Below, in pieces: positions 1-6,054 of a DNA stretch of 10,009 nucleotides. A program made the translations under genes and the position numbers. The notes below the pieces were generated by a model. It ran no database searches. It worked only from the letters and a program-made list of their open reading frames with translations, and was not told the DNA's origin. The DNA is from JASMHC01 sp964476515. GTDB taxonomy: Bacteria; Pseudomonadota; Alphaproteobacteria; Rhodobacterales; Rhodobacteraceae. The stretch is from assembly GCA_964476515.1 (NCBI GenBank), contig CAYZAY010000085.1, positions 1-10,009 of the forward strand, in the 5' to 3' direction. Position 1 is the stretch's first letter, and every line of letters begins with the position of its first letter.

Positions 1-762
1 CAGAAGCGGGTTGAACTCGAGACCATCGTCTTCGTCCTGACGGCCAGCAGCTTCTGGTTCGTCGAAGTTGACGAAGATGCCCAACTGGTCCTGAAGGATA
101 CGCGCTGCGAAAGCAACTGCATCATCAGGGGTGATCGAACCGTCGGTGTCGACCTTCATGGTCAGTTTGTCATAGTCCAGAACCTGACCTTCACGGGTTG
201 GCTGAACGTCATACGATACTTTCTTAACCGGCGAATAGATCGCGTCGATTGGGATAAGACCAATCGGTGCGTCTTCAGGACGGTTTTTGTCGGCTGCAAC
301 GTATCCTTTACCAGTGTTGACGGTCAGTTCCATATACAGGTCTGCGCCATCATCGAGGTGACAAATTACGTGGTCACGGTTCAGGATTTCAATCCCAGCC
401 GATTCCGCGATGTCGCCTGCTGTTACGATGCCAGGGCCTTTGGCCGAGATCGAAACGCGCTTTGGCCCTTCGACTTCCATACGAACAGCAACACCTTTGA
501 GGTTCAGGATGATGTCGGTGACATCTTCGCGAACACCATCAACAGATGAGAACTCGTGCAATACGTTGTCAATCTGAACACTGGTGATAGCTGCGCCCTG
601 AAGCGAGCTCATCAGAACGCGACGCAGCGCGTTGCCCATAGTCAGACCAAAGCCACGTTCAAGAGGCTCTGCTACGATTGTTGCCTGACGCGCCGGATCA
701 TGGCCCGGCTTAACGTCTAGCTGGGTTGGCTTGATCAATTCTGCCCAATTTTTGTGGATCAT
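1..762 (-). CDS. rpoA: RNA polymerase alpha subunit (partial; 3' end outside window)
   Basis: Alpha subunit of DNA-directed RNA polymerase, which dimerises to start core enzyme assembly and contacts promoter UP elements and activators. The first 254 codons are visible, beginning MIHKNWAELIKPTQLDVKPG; the family is about 335-340 residues, so the N-terminal domain is complete and most of the linker and the C-terminal domain lie beyond base 1. The alpha signature ERGFGLTMGNALRRVL is at residues 35-50, and conserved blocks such as YSPVKKVSYDV (176-186) and LTMKVDTDGSI (200-210) follow. The ATG at 762 is preceded by a good AGGGA ribosome-binding site. It follows rpsK after 109 bases that hold two stem-loops. 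It is the last gene of the rpsM-rpsK-rpoA unit seen here; rplQ would be expected next. Identification is secure. Confidence 0.98.
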   Translation of the reverse strand, partial: MIHKNWAELIKPTQLDVKPGHDPARQATIVAEPLERGFGLTMGNALRRVLMSSLQGAAITSVQIDNVLHEFSSVDGVREDVTDIILNLKGVAVRMEVEGPKRVSISAKGPGIVTAGDIAESAGIEILNRDHVICHLDDGADLYMELTVNTGKGYVAADKNRPEDAPIGLIPIDAIYSPVKKVSYDVQPTREGQVLDYDKLTMKVDTDGSITPDDAVAFAARILQDQLGIFVNFDEPEAAGRQDEDDGLEFNPLL

Positions 763-778
763 ACGTCCCTCCATTCTT

Positions 779-807
779 GTCTTTGCCTATGTCCAAAGGC
801 CAAAGAC
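779..807 (-). other. stem-loop in the rpoA leader
   Basis: A 7-bp arm (779-785 with 801-807), extended by three more pairs past one bulged base, sits just upstream of the rpoA ribosome-binding site. No U-tract follows, so it is not an intrinsic terminator. It could affect rpoA translation or mRNA stability, but this is inference. Confidence 0.35.
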
Positions 808-829
808 GCCCGAGGTTAAAATGACGGAA

Positions 830-856
830 TGGGGCCGCGTGCGAAACACAGCCCCA
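830..856 (-). other. stem-loop downstream of rpsK
   Basis: A 6-bp perfect stem (830-835 with 851-856) has a further short GUG/CAC stem inside its loop and begins about 15 bases after the rpsK stop. The bases after it on the minus strand are mixed, not a run of T, so it is more likely an intercistronic processing or stability element than a terminator. It pairs with the second stem-loop at 779-807. Confidence 0.35.
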
Positions 857-871
857 TGAGAAAACTTTTTA

Positions 872-1264
872 TTATACGCGGCGGCGCTTTGGTGGGCGAC
901 AGCCGTTGTGTGCGATCGGGGTCACATCACGGATCGAGGTGATGTTGAAACCGACGGCAGCCAGTGCGCGCAGTGCCGATTCACGGCCCGAACCTGGACC
1001 TTGAACTTCGACCTCAAGGGTCTTCATGCCGTGTTCCTGAGCTTTTTTGCCTGCATCTTCTGCAGCCATCTGAGCAGCGTAAGGTGTCGACTTACGCGAG
1101 CCTTTGAAGCCCATCGTACCAGCCGACGACCAAGCGATAGCATTGCCTTGTACGTCAGAAATCAGGATTTTTGTGTTGTTGAAGGTCGAGTTCACATGCG
1201 CAACACCAGTTGCGATGTTCTTAGAGACCTTTTTCTTGCCTGTGCGGCGAGTATCACGTGCCAT
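872..1264 (-). CDS. rpsK: 30S ribosomal protein S11
   Basis: S11 (130 residues, the usual length) lies on the platform of the small subunit near the mRNA exit and helps shape the 3' end of 16S rRNA. Family hallmarks are HVNSTFNNTKILISDVQGN (residues 23-41), AWSSAGTMGFKGSRKSTPYAAQ (44-65), VEVQGPGSGRE (86-96) and the basic C-terminal tail HNGCRPPKRRRV (119-130). The ATG at 1264 is preceded by GGGAG. It lies 15 bases after rpsM and is surely cotranscribed with it; rpoA follows after a gap with two stem-loops. Nothing is unusual in the protein. Confidence 0.98.
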   Translation of the reverse strand: MARDTRRTGKKKVSKNIATGVAHVNSTFNNTKILISDVQGNAIAWSSAGTMGFKGSRKSTPYAAQMAAEDAGKKAQEHGMKTLEVEVQGPGSGRESALRALAAVGFNITSIRDVTPIAHNGCRPPKRRRV

Positions 1265-1279
1265 ATCTAATGCGCTCCC

Positions 1280-1648
1280 TTATTTCTTCTTGCCAGCAAT
1301 GGCTTTCGCAGGGCCCTTACGGGTGCGAGCATTGGTATGGGTACGCTGACCGCGAACCGGCAGGTTACGACGGTGACGCAGGCCACGGTAGCAACCAAGG
1401 TCCATCAGACGCTTGATGTTCATGGTAACTTCACGGCGCAGGTCACCTTCTACGGTGTAGGTCGCGTCGATATGTTCACGAATTGCTAGAACTTCGGCAT
1501 CGCTCAGCTCGTTTACACGGCGGGATGCGTCAATTTTCAGGGATTCACAGATTTCGTTGGCCGATGTTTGGCCGATTCCTGTGATGTAAGTCAGGGCGAT
1601 CGGGACCCGCTTATGGGTCGGGATGTTAACGCCGGAAATACGTGCCAC
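1280..1648 (-). CDS. rpsM: 30S ribosomal protein S13 (GTG start)
   Basis: S13 sits in the head of the small subunit and forms bridges to the large subunit; its C-terminal tail contacts P-site tRNA. The protein is 122 residues, the family length, and begins ARISGVNIPTHKRV after the initiator. It has the helix-hairpin-helix segment YITGIGQTSA (21-30) and the tail CYRGLRHRRNLPVRGQRTHT (86-105) followed by a lysine-rich end. The frame stays open 45 codons upstream, but the homologous start is the GTG at 1648, preceded by AAGGAAA at good spacing; no ATG is available there. It is the first gene of the alpha unit: the adk terminator and a 374-base gap lie upstream, so it probably has its own promoter. 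The GTG start and the strong hairpin in the leader may tune expression (inference). Confidence 0.97.
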   Translation of the reverse strand: MARISGVNIPTHKRVPIALTYITGIGQTSANEICESLKIDASRRVNELSDAEVLAIREHIDATYTVEGDLRREVTMNIKRLMDLGCYRGLRHRRNLPVRGQRTHTNARTRKGPAKAIAGKKK

Positions 1649-1705
1649 GTATAACTTTCCTTTTCGTTGCGGTTCCGTAGCTCCAGAACCTTTTTTCACA
1701 ACGGA

Positions 1706-1731
1706 GGCCCGGGGCAATACGCCAACGGGCC
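1706..1731 (-). other. stem-loop in the rpsM leader
   Basis: A perfect 6-bp GC stem (1706-1711 with 1726-1731) with an inner 3-bp stem (1713-1715 with 1721-1723) lies about 57 bases upstream of the rpsM start. No T-run follows on either strand. In Escherichia coli the alpha operon is autoregulated by S4 through an rpsM leader structure; a comparable role here is speculation, as this hairpin does not visibly resemble that pseudoknot. Confidence 0.35.
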
Positions 1732-1804
1732 ACAGCTGATCGAGGTAATCGTCGTACTTCCGGGGGCGACCCGACAAGAACAACCGATTCTTGAATGAGA
1801 GGTC

Positions 1805-1833
1805 TCGCTAAGGGGTATTTACGCACCCGTCAA
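1805..1833 (-). promoter_or_regulatory. weak candidate promoter for rpsM-rpsK-rpoA
   Basis: On the minus strand CTTGACG (-35 TTGACG, 1828-1833) is followed after 17 bases by TAGCGA (1805-1810). The -35 is strong for alphaproteobacteria, but the -10 matches the consensus poorly. It lies in the 374-base gap between adk and rpsM, downstream of the adk terminator, where a promoter is needed. The rest of the gap (1649-2022) shows only the leader hairpin, a small hairpin at 1894-1911 and the adk terminator; I see no gene in it. Confidence 0.3.
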
Positions 1834-1966
1834 GACCTTTCATGAGTTAACAAAAACCCGCCAGTTCAGAAAGGCATAAATCAGTCAACTACAGGGTGTT
1901 TTTCACCTGCGCTAGCTTATGGGTTTTTGAACAAGACCCTGCCCCACGGGAAGACCTTTAACGTAG

Positions 1967-1996
1967 AAAAACAAAACGGCGCCGAATGCGACGCCG
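1967..1996 (-). terminator. intrinsic terminator after adk
   Basis: On the minus strand CGGCGTCG and CGGCGCCG form an 8-bp stem with one U-G pair and a CATT loop (1977-1996), followed at once by TTTTGTTTTT (1967-1976). It starts 26 bases past the adk stop codon. This is a textbook intrinsic terminator and separates rplO-secY-adk from rpsM-rpsK-rpoA. Confidence 0.85.
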
Positions 1997-2022
1997 CTTA
2001 GGAAAACTCTATAGATTTGGAT

Positions 2023-2667
2023 TTACGACAGAGCGCTGTCGATCTCTGCTTTAACCGCTGCCATTTCGCCCAGACCGTTTACGCCGCTCAGATTTCCCTT
2101 TGCGTGGTAGTAACCGATCAGTGGTGACGTCTGCTTGTAGTACGCCATCAAGCGGGTTTTGAGACTGTCCTCGTTGTCATCTGCGCGACGCTTAAACTCA
2201 GCCGTTTCACCGCAAGACGTACACTTACCATCCGTAGGGACTGGCTTAGTGTTGTCGTTGTAAACCTCGCCGCAATTGCCGCATGTCGAACGCGCAGTGA
2301 TACGCGAAACTAAGGCTTCGTCATCCACCCGCATCTCGATCACAGCATCAAGGCTTTCGCCACAATCGCCCAACAAGTCACCCAAAGCGTCTGCTTGCGC
2401 CAATGTGCGCGGGAATCCGTCAAAGATGAACCCTCCGCCCTTTTCGCCTTCTAGCTTCTCGCGGATCAAACCGATGACGATCTCATCGGTCACAAGCTCG
2501 CCACGCGCCATAACGCCCGCAACAACGTTACCCATCTCGGTGCCGCTGTCTTTGGCTTCACGCAGCATGTCACCGGTCGAAAGCTGGGTCATGTTGCGTT
2601 CTTCCACAAGGAAACGTGCCTGTGTGCCTTTGCCTGCACCGGGTGGGCCGAGGAGAATGATGTTCAT
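2023..2667 (-). CDS. adk: adenylate kinase with cysteine (zinc-type) lid
   Basis: Adenylate kinase interconverts ATP plus AMP and two ADP in the cytosol and is essential for nucleotide balance. The protein is 214 residues, the long bacterial form. The P-loop GPPGAGKGTQ is at 7-16, the AMP-binding segment TGDMLREA at 31-38, DGFPRTLAQA at 83-92 and the arginine segment RADDNEDSLKTRL at 161-173. The lid (about 126-160) has two CxxC pairs, Cys129/132 and Cys149/152, the arrangement of zinc-binding lids as in Gram-positive enzymes; E. coli Adk lacks these cysteines. The ATG at 2667 is chosen because it begins MNIILLGPPG; the frame is open 19 codons further up into secY. It lies 4 bases after the secY stop, so translation is probably coupled. 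It is the last gene of its unit. Confidence 0.98.
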   Translation of the reverse strand: MNIILLGPPGAGKGTQARFLVEERNMTQLSTGDMLREAKDSGTEMGNVVAGVMARGELVTDEIVIGLIREKLEGEKGGGFIFDGFPRTLAQADALGDLLGDCGESLDAVIEMRVDDEALVSRITARSTCGNCGEVYNDNTKPVPTDGKCTSCGETAEFKRRADDNEDSLKTRLMAYYKQTSPLIGYYHAKGNLSGVNGLGEMAAVKAEIDSALS

Positions 2668-2671
2668 GGGA

Positions 2672-4039
2672 TCAACGACGTCCTGTGTTGCGCTTGCCGC
2701 GCTTCTTGCTACCCGAGCGACCACGAAGCTGCGATTTCTCGATCAGACCTTCGTACTGGTGCGCCAAAAGGTGGCTTTGGACCTGTTGGATCGTATCCAT
2801 GGTAACCGAGACGATAATCAGAACCGATGTACCACCAAAGTAGAACGGGATCGCCAGTTGGCTACGGGTGATTTCCGGCAACAGACAGATCAGCGCCAAA
2901 TAGGTCGCACCGACGGCCAAAACGCGGTTCACAACATACTCAAGATATTCCGCCGTTTTCTTACCCGGGCGAATACCTGGAACAAAACCGTTCTGGTTCT
3001 TCAGGTTATCCGCAACGTCTTCGACTTTGAACGAAACGTTGAAGGTGTAGAAATACGCGAAGAAGATGATCATGCTTGCGAAGAACACCAGATACAGCGG
3101 CTGACCCGGGCCAAAGTAGGCCAGAATAGTTGACATGACCGGACCGGTGTTTCCACCGCTGAACGTCGCCAGAGTTGTTGGCAGAAGCAGCAGCGAGCTT
3201 GCGAAGATCGCAGGGATAACGCCCGATGGATTGACCTTGACCGGAAGGTGGCTTGACTGACCGTCGTAGATCTTCATGCCAACCTGACGGCGTGGATACT
3301 GGATGTGGATCTTACGAAGCGCGCGCTCCATGAAGACCACGAAACCGATGGTCACAACGACCATGATCAGAACACCAATGATCACGACAGGGCTAAGAGC
3401 ACCCGAACGACCTTGGCTAAAGAACTGCGCAACAGCTGCTGGGATTTCAGCAATGATGCCAACGAAGATGATCAGCGAAATACCGTTGCCGATACCGCGG
3501 CTGGTGATCTGCTCGCCAAGCCACATCAGGAACATGGTGCCGCCAACCAGTGTAATAACCACTGCAATGCGGAAGAACATGCCCGGATCGGTTGCCAGTT
3601 CACCGGCCTCTAGGCTGGCAGCCAATGCCCAAGCCTGGAAGATTGCCAGACCAACAGTGCCGTAGCGCGTCAGCTGGTTGATCTTTTTCTGACCCTGCTG
3701 ACCCTCTTTCTTCATCTGTTCAAGCTGAGGCACCATCGAGGTCATCAGTTGAACGATAATCGAGGCCGAAATGTAGGGCATGATGCCCAACGCAAAAATG
3801 CCCATCCGGCTAATCGCGCCACCTGTGAACATGTTGAGCATGCCGCCTATACCGGCTGATGCTTCTTCCATGAAATCACGAAGGGCCGCGCCGTCGATAC
3901 CCGGAACCGGAATGTAGGTGCCAAGACGATAGACGATCAAAAGACCGAGGGTGAAAAGGATACGATTTCGAAGATCGGTCGCCTTACCCAAGGCGGCCCA
4001 GCTTGTATTCGCGGCCATTTGCTCTGCTGCAGATACCAT
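2672..4039 (-). CDS. secY: protein translocase channel subunit SecY
   Basis: SecY is the pore of the SecYEG translocon in the inner membrane; it passes unfolded preproteins driven by SecA and inserts membrane proteins from the ribosome. At 455 residues it is of usual length with about ten hydrophobic segments. Visible hallmarks: YRLGTYIPVPGID (37-49) leading into the first periplasmic region, the cytosolic loop with RKIHIQYPRRQVG (242-254), the FAYFYTFNVSFKVEDVADNL block (327-346) with GFVPGIRPGK (351-360), and a very basic C-terminal tail (about 439-455). The start at 4039 gives MVSAAEQMAANTSW; an in-frame ATG seven codons later is an alternative. SecY sits between rplO and adk, as is usual. 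A 15-bp stem-loop ends 22 bases before its start codon and may uncouple it from rplO. Confidence 0.98.
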   Translation of the reverse strand: MVSAAEQMAANTSWAALGKATDLRNRILFTLGLLIVYRLGTYIPVPGIDGAALRDFMEEASAGIGGMLNMFTGGAISRMGIFALGIMPYISASIIVQLMTSMVPQLEQMKKEGQQGQKKINQLTRYGTVGLAIFQAWALAASLEAGELATDPGMFFRIAVVITLVGGTMFLMWLGEQITSRGIGNGISLIIFVGIIAEIPAAVAQFFSQGRSGALSPVVIIGVLIMVVVTIGFVVFMERALRKIHIQYPRRQVGMKIYDGQSSHLPVKVNPSGVIPAIFASSLLLLPTTLATFSGGNTGPVMSTILAYFGPGQPLYLVFFASMIIFFAYFYTFNVSFKVEDVADNLKNQNGFVPGIRPGKKTAEYLEYVVNRVLAVGATYLALICLLPEITRSQLAIPFYFGGTSVLIIVSVTMDTIQQVQSHLLAHQYEGLIEKSQLRGRSGSKKRGKRNTGRR

Positions 4040-4061
4040 TAATACGGGTCTCTTTTATGAC

Positions 4062-4100
4062 AAGTGCCGCCTGCGCGGTTCCCCTGCGCAGGCGGCACTT
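4062..4100 (-). other. 15-bp perfect stem-loop between rplO and secY
   Basis: Bases 4062-4076 and 4086-4100 are perfect inverted complements (15 bp, GC-rich) around a 9-base loop. On neither strand is there a T-run after the stem, so it lacks the mark of an intrinsic terminator. Placed 22 bases before the secY start, it could be a 3'-end stabiliser for rplO mRNA, a ribonuclease processing site, or a partial attenuator. Confidence 0.7.
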
Positions 4101-4120
4101 TGGAAAACTTCAAAAGCTAT

Positions 4121-4144
4121 GTAAGCGGCGATGGGGCCGCCTAC
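4121..4144 (-). other. second stem-loop just after rplO
   Basis: Arms 4121-4129 and 4136-4144 pair; on the minus strand the one imperfect position becomes a G-U wobble, giving nine continuous pairs, whereas on the plus strand it is an A-C mismatch. This suggests the structure works in the rplO-secY transcript. It begins 5 bases after the rplO stop and forms a tandem pair with the 4062-4100 hairpin. The following ATAGCTTTTG is too short a U-tract for a clear terminator. Confidence 0.45.
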
Positions 4145-4149
4145 AACTC

Positions 4150-4623
4150 TTATTCGGCAGTTTGCGCCGAAGTGACCGAAAGTGAACCGCCTGCTTTTTC
4201 AACAACTTCAACTGCTGATTTCGAAGCGCCAGTCACCTGGAGGTCAACTTTTGACGAGAATTCACCCTTAGCAAGGATGCGAACACCGTCCAACTTGCGG
4301 CGAACCAGACCCGAAGCGACCATTGCGTCTTCAGTGATCGGAGCCGAAGCGTCGATTTTCTTCTCGTCGATGAATTTCTGTAGAATGCCGAGGTTTACAA
4401 CGGCGAATGCTTTGCGGTTCGGCTTGCTGAAGCCACGCTTTGGCAAACGCTGGTACAATGGCATCTGACCGCCTTCGTAGCCGTTGATAGCTACACCCGA
4501 ACGGGATTTCTGACCTTTGATACCACGGCCACCCATTTTACCTTTGCCCGAACCAGGGCCACGGCCAACACGGGTACGCGCTTTGGTTGCGCCCGGGTTA
4601 TCACGGAGTTCATTTAGTTTCAT
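4150..4623 (-). CDS. rplO: 50S ribosomal protein L15
   Basis: L15 (157 residues; the family is usually 144-160) is a 23S rRNA-binding protein important in late assembly of the large subunit. The glycine-rich basic N-terminus is diagnostic: MKLNELRDNPGATK (1-14), RVGRGPGSGKGKMGGRG (18-34), KGQKSRSG (36-43), and FAVVNLGILQKF (73-84). The frame is open 17 codons upstream, but the ATG at 4623 gives the conserved start and has an AAGGAG ribosome-binding site. In most bacteria L15 follows L30 (rpmD) directly; here 1.77 kb containing an opposite-strand gene separates them. A promoter-like sequence at 4721-4749 makes it the first gene of an rplO-secY-adk unit. Confidence 0.98.
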   Translation of the reverse strand: MKLNELRDNPGATKARTRVGRGPGSGKGKMGGRGIKGQKSRSGVAINGYEGGQMPLYQRLPKRGFSKPNRKAFAVVNLGILQKFIDEKKIDASAPITEDAMVASGLVRRKLDGVRILAKGEFSSKVDLQVTGASKSAVEVVEKAGGSLSVTSAQTAE

Positions 4624-4720
4624 ATCGCTTCTCCTTTGCCGGATGTGACCCTGAAGCGAAAATAGGTCAACCACGGCGTTTCTTGGTTTTGATTCTGTAA
4701 CCTCGCAAGGCCACTGGGCG

Positions 4721-4749
4721 CGTATAGAGGGAATGTTTCACGGGATCAA
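4721..4749 (-). promoter_or_regulatory. promoter for rplO-secY-adk
   Basis: On the minus strand TTGATC (4744-4749) and TATACG (4721-4726) are separated by exactly 17 bases; with flanking bases the elements read CTTGATC and CTATAC, close to alphaproteobacterial housekeeping promoters. A start near 4714 would leave a leader of about 90 bases before rplO. It lies where a promoter is needed, since the upstream spc transcript ends in a terminator after rpmD. The remainder of 4624-4920 holds a plus-strand promoter candidate and no gene that I can see. Confidence 0.6.
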
Positions 4750-4792
4750 GCCTGCGAAATTGGCTCAGTTATTTCGCGTTGTCGGATGCGAT

Positions 4793-4821
4793 TTGACACC
4801 GACGCTAACAGCCAAGACCAT
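4793..4821 (+). promoter_or_regulatory. possible promoter for the acyltransferase
   Basis: A perfect TTGACA (4793-4798) is followed after 17 bases by GACCAT (4816-4821), a weak -10 with three consensus matches. It would drive the acyltransferase with a leader of roughly 90 bases, divergent from the rplO promoter. The -10 is poor, so this is tentative. Confidence 0.3.
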
Positions 4822-4920
4822 TTGTGCATAGCGGTAGCAACTGGCACCGAATACAAGTCGGGGCTTGCTTGCTAGCGCATGTATTCCTAACGTTCGTCAA
4901 AACCTCTAAATTTGGCGACG

Positions 4921-6015
4921 ATGACCACATCAGATATTCCCAGTTTTCAGAATTTTCAAAACACCCGCCATTTTATCAATCTTGACGGTTTGCGCTTCAT
5001 TTGTATCGCCATGGTTCTTTGGCATCACGCACAGCCGTTTGACCGAGGCGTCTTTCAACTCGCTGACCGGGGGTTTCTGGGCGTTGACTTCTTCTTTGTC
5101 CTTAGCGGTTTTCTAATCACCACCCTGTTGCTGCGAGAAAGCGATCGCAAAGGGCAGTTTTCTATCCGTAATTTCTACATCCGACGTATTTTGCGGATTA
5201 TTCCGGTTTACTTCTTTGTGGTCACGTTAATGGCCGCCTATTTCGGGATAGTTAAAGGCCAACAAGTCTGGCACATCCTGCCCTACTACTACCTGTTCTT
5301 GTCCAATTTTTTGACTGAGCACTTACCCACACTGTCGATCACATGGTCTTTGTCCGTTGAAGACCAGTTCTACATGCTGTGGCCTTTGGCGTTGTTTCTG
5401 ACCCCTGTTCGGTTTCTCCCAGCATCTCTTGTGGTGGTTATTGCGATAAACGTCATCGTCGGTGCAGGCTGGGTAGACATAGAAGCGCCCAAGGTCGGAC
5501 CGTTGGTTCTGGCACTTCCTAACGCCTCATACGCGCCCATTCTTATGGGGGCGTTGCTGGCCATTCTCTTGAACAGCAAATCAGGATACGAACGTTTTGC
5601 CGGCTTCCTCGGGCGCCCTCTGGCCACGCCCGTGATGGTCGTGGTTCTTGTCGCAGTGTTGCAGTGTTGCAGTGTTGCAGTGTTGCAGTGGACGCCGGCA
5701 AACGTCCTTGGGCTACCCAATTTGTTAATTCACTCCACAATGACCATGCTACTTGCAGCACTTGTCATTCAGCCGACCTCTATTCTGTCAGGCTTCCTGC
5801 AGTCCCCATTGGTCAGACGTGTGGGGACGATCAGTTATGGGGTGTATCTTTATCATTTGATTGGTTTGGACTTCACCAACAGACTGCTGGCCAAACTGGG
5901 AATGGATAACCTTTGGGTGCTGCTGTTCGCCTATTCAGTCGTAAGCTGCATCATAGCCGAGATCAGCTATCGCACTCTTGAAGCATACTTCAGGCGCTTT
6001 CGTCCAAAAAACTAA
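4921..6015 (+). CDS. acyltransferase-3 family membrane O-acyltransferase with 8-bp repeat tract
   Basis: Integral membrane acyltransferase of the acyltransferase-3 family; members commonly O-acetylate lipopolysaccharide, capsule, exopolysaccharide or small molecules. The substrate cannot be told. At 364 residues it is a full-length core domain without a C-terminal SGNH domain. Motifs: LDGLR (21-25), Arg25 followed after ten residues by His36 (the family R-X10-H motif), RGFLGVDFFFVLSGFLIT (50-67), YIRRILRIIP (87-96), TWSLSVEDQFYMLWP (141-155), and ISYGVYLYH (304-312), with many hydrophobic segments. The ATG at 4921 is preferred; an in-frame TTG at 4912 is possible, and neither has a clear ribosome-binding site. 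It runs against all its neighbours and splits rpmD from rplO. A tract of 4.75 octamers encodes residues 245-256 inside a membrane segment; the frame is open now (ON), but any change of one copy would truncate it. Confidence 0.93.
   Translation: MTTSDIPSFQNFQNTRHFINLDGLRFICIAMVLWHHAQPFDRGVFQLADRGFLGVDFFFVLSGFLITTLLLRESDRKGQFSIRNFYIRRILRIIPVYFFVVTLMAAYFGIVKGQQVWHILPYYYLFLSNFLTEHLPTLSITWSLSVEDQFYMLWPLALFLTPVRFLPASLVVVIAINVIVGAGWVDIEAPKVGPLVLALPNASYAPILMGALLAILLNSKSGYERFAGFLGRPLATPVMVVVLVAVLQCCSVAVLQWTPANVLGLPNLLIHSTMTMLLAALVIQPTSILSGFLQSPLVRRVGTISYGVYLYHLIGLDFTNRLLAKLGMDNLWVLLFAYSVVSCIIAEISYRTLEAYFRRFRPKN
5653..5690 (+). repeat. octanucleotide tandem repeat (4.75 copies) in coding sequence
   Basis: The unit CAGTGTTG is repeated perfectly four times (5654-5685) with partial copies on both sides, 38 bases in all. 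It encodes the residues AVLQCCSVAVLQ. As 8 and 3 share no factor, every reading frame gives a cyclic form of the same hydrophobic octapeptide and no frame has a stop inside the tract. Loss of one unit shifts into a frame that stops at 5907-5909 (product about 326 residues with a wrong C-terminus); gain of one stops at 5726-5728 (about 271 residues). This is the form of a slipped-strand contingency locus. Confidence 0.95.
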
Positions 6016-6018
6016 CCC

Positions 6019-6048
6019 AAAGACAAAGGGCCACCAAATTGGCGACCC
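6019..6048 (-). terminator. probable minus-strand terminator between convergent genes
   Basis: On the minus strand 6048-6028 folds into nine continuous pairs (two of them G-U) with an ATT loop, followed by TTTGTCTTT. On the plus strand the two wobble positions become A-C mismatches, so the hairpin suits a minus-strand RNA better. It starts 6 bases after the stop of a short minus-strand reading frame. It may also serve the acyltransferase weakly, as ATTTATTTATTT follows on the plus side. Confidence 0.45.
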
Positions 6049-6054
6049 ATTTAT

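Noticed and set aside
358..549. 63-residue plus-strand frame inside rpoA
   Set aside because: Antisense shadow of the conserved alpha N-terminal domain.
1626..1826. 66-residue minus-strand frame in the rpsM leader
   Set aside because: Runs out of frame into rpsM; composition is arginine-rich and random-like, with no family signature. Leader translation cannot be excluded but nothing supports it.
1883..1888. TTGACT as -35 of an rpsM promoter
   Set aside because: At 17 bases the expected -10 position reads ACTGGC, with no match at neighbouring spacings.
2276..3133. 285-residue plus-strand open frame opposite adk and secY
   Set aside because: It is the reverse shadow of two certain genes, with no recognisable motif and serine/arginine-rich composition typical of antisense frames.
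4062..4100. Intrinsic terminator after rplO
   Set aside because: The stem is strong, but there is no T-run after it on either strand, and termination here would cut off secY and adk.
5653..5690. CRISPR-type or regulatory repeat array
   Set aside because: The units are 8 bases, directly adjacent and in a coding frame, with no spacers; it is a simple-sequence repeat.
5370..5761. Two minus-strand open frames through the octamer tract
   Set aside because: They are antisense to the acyltransferase; their repetitive peptide comes only from the octamer, which has no stop in any frame.
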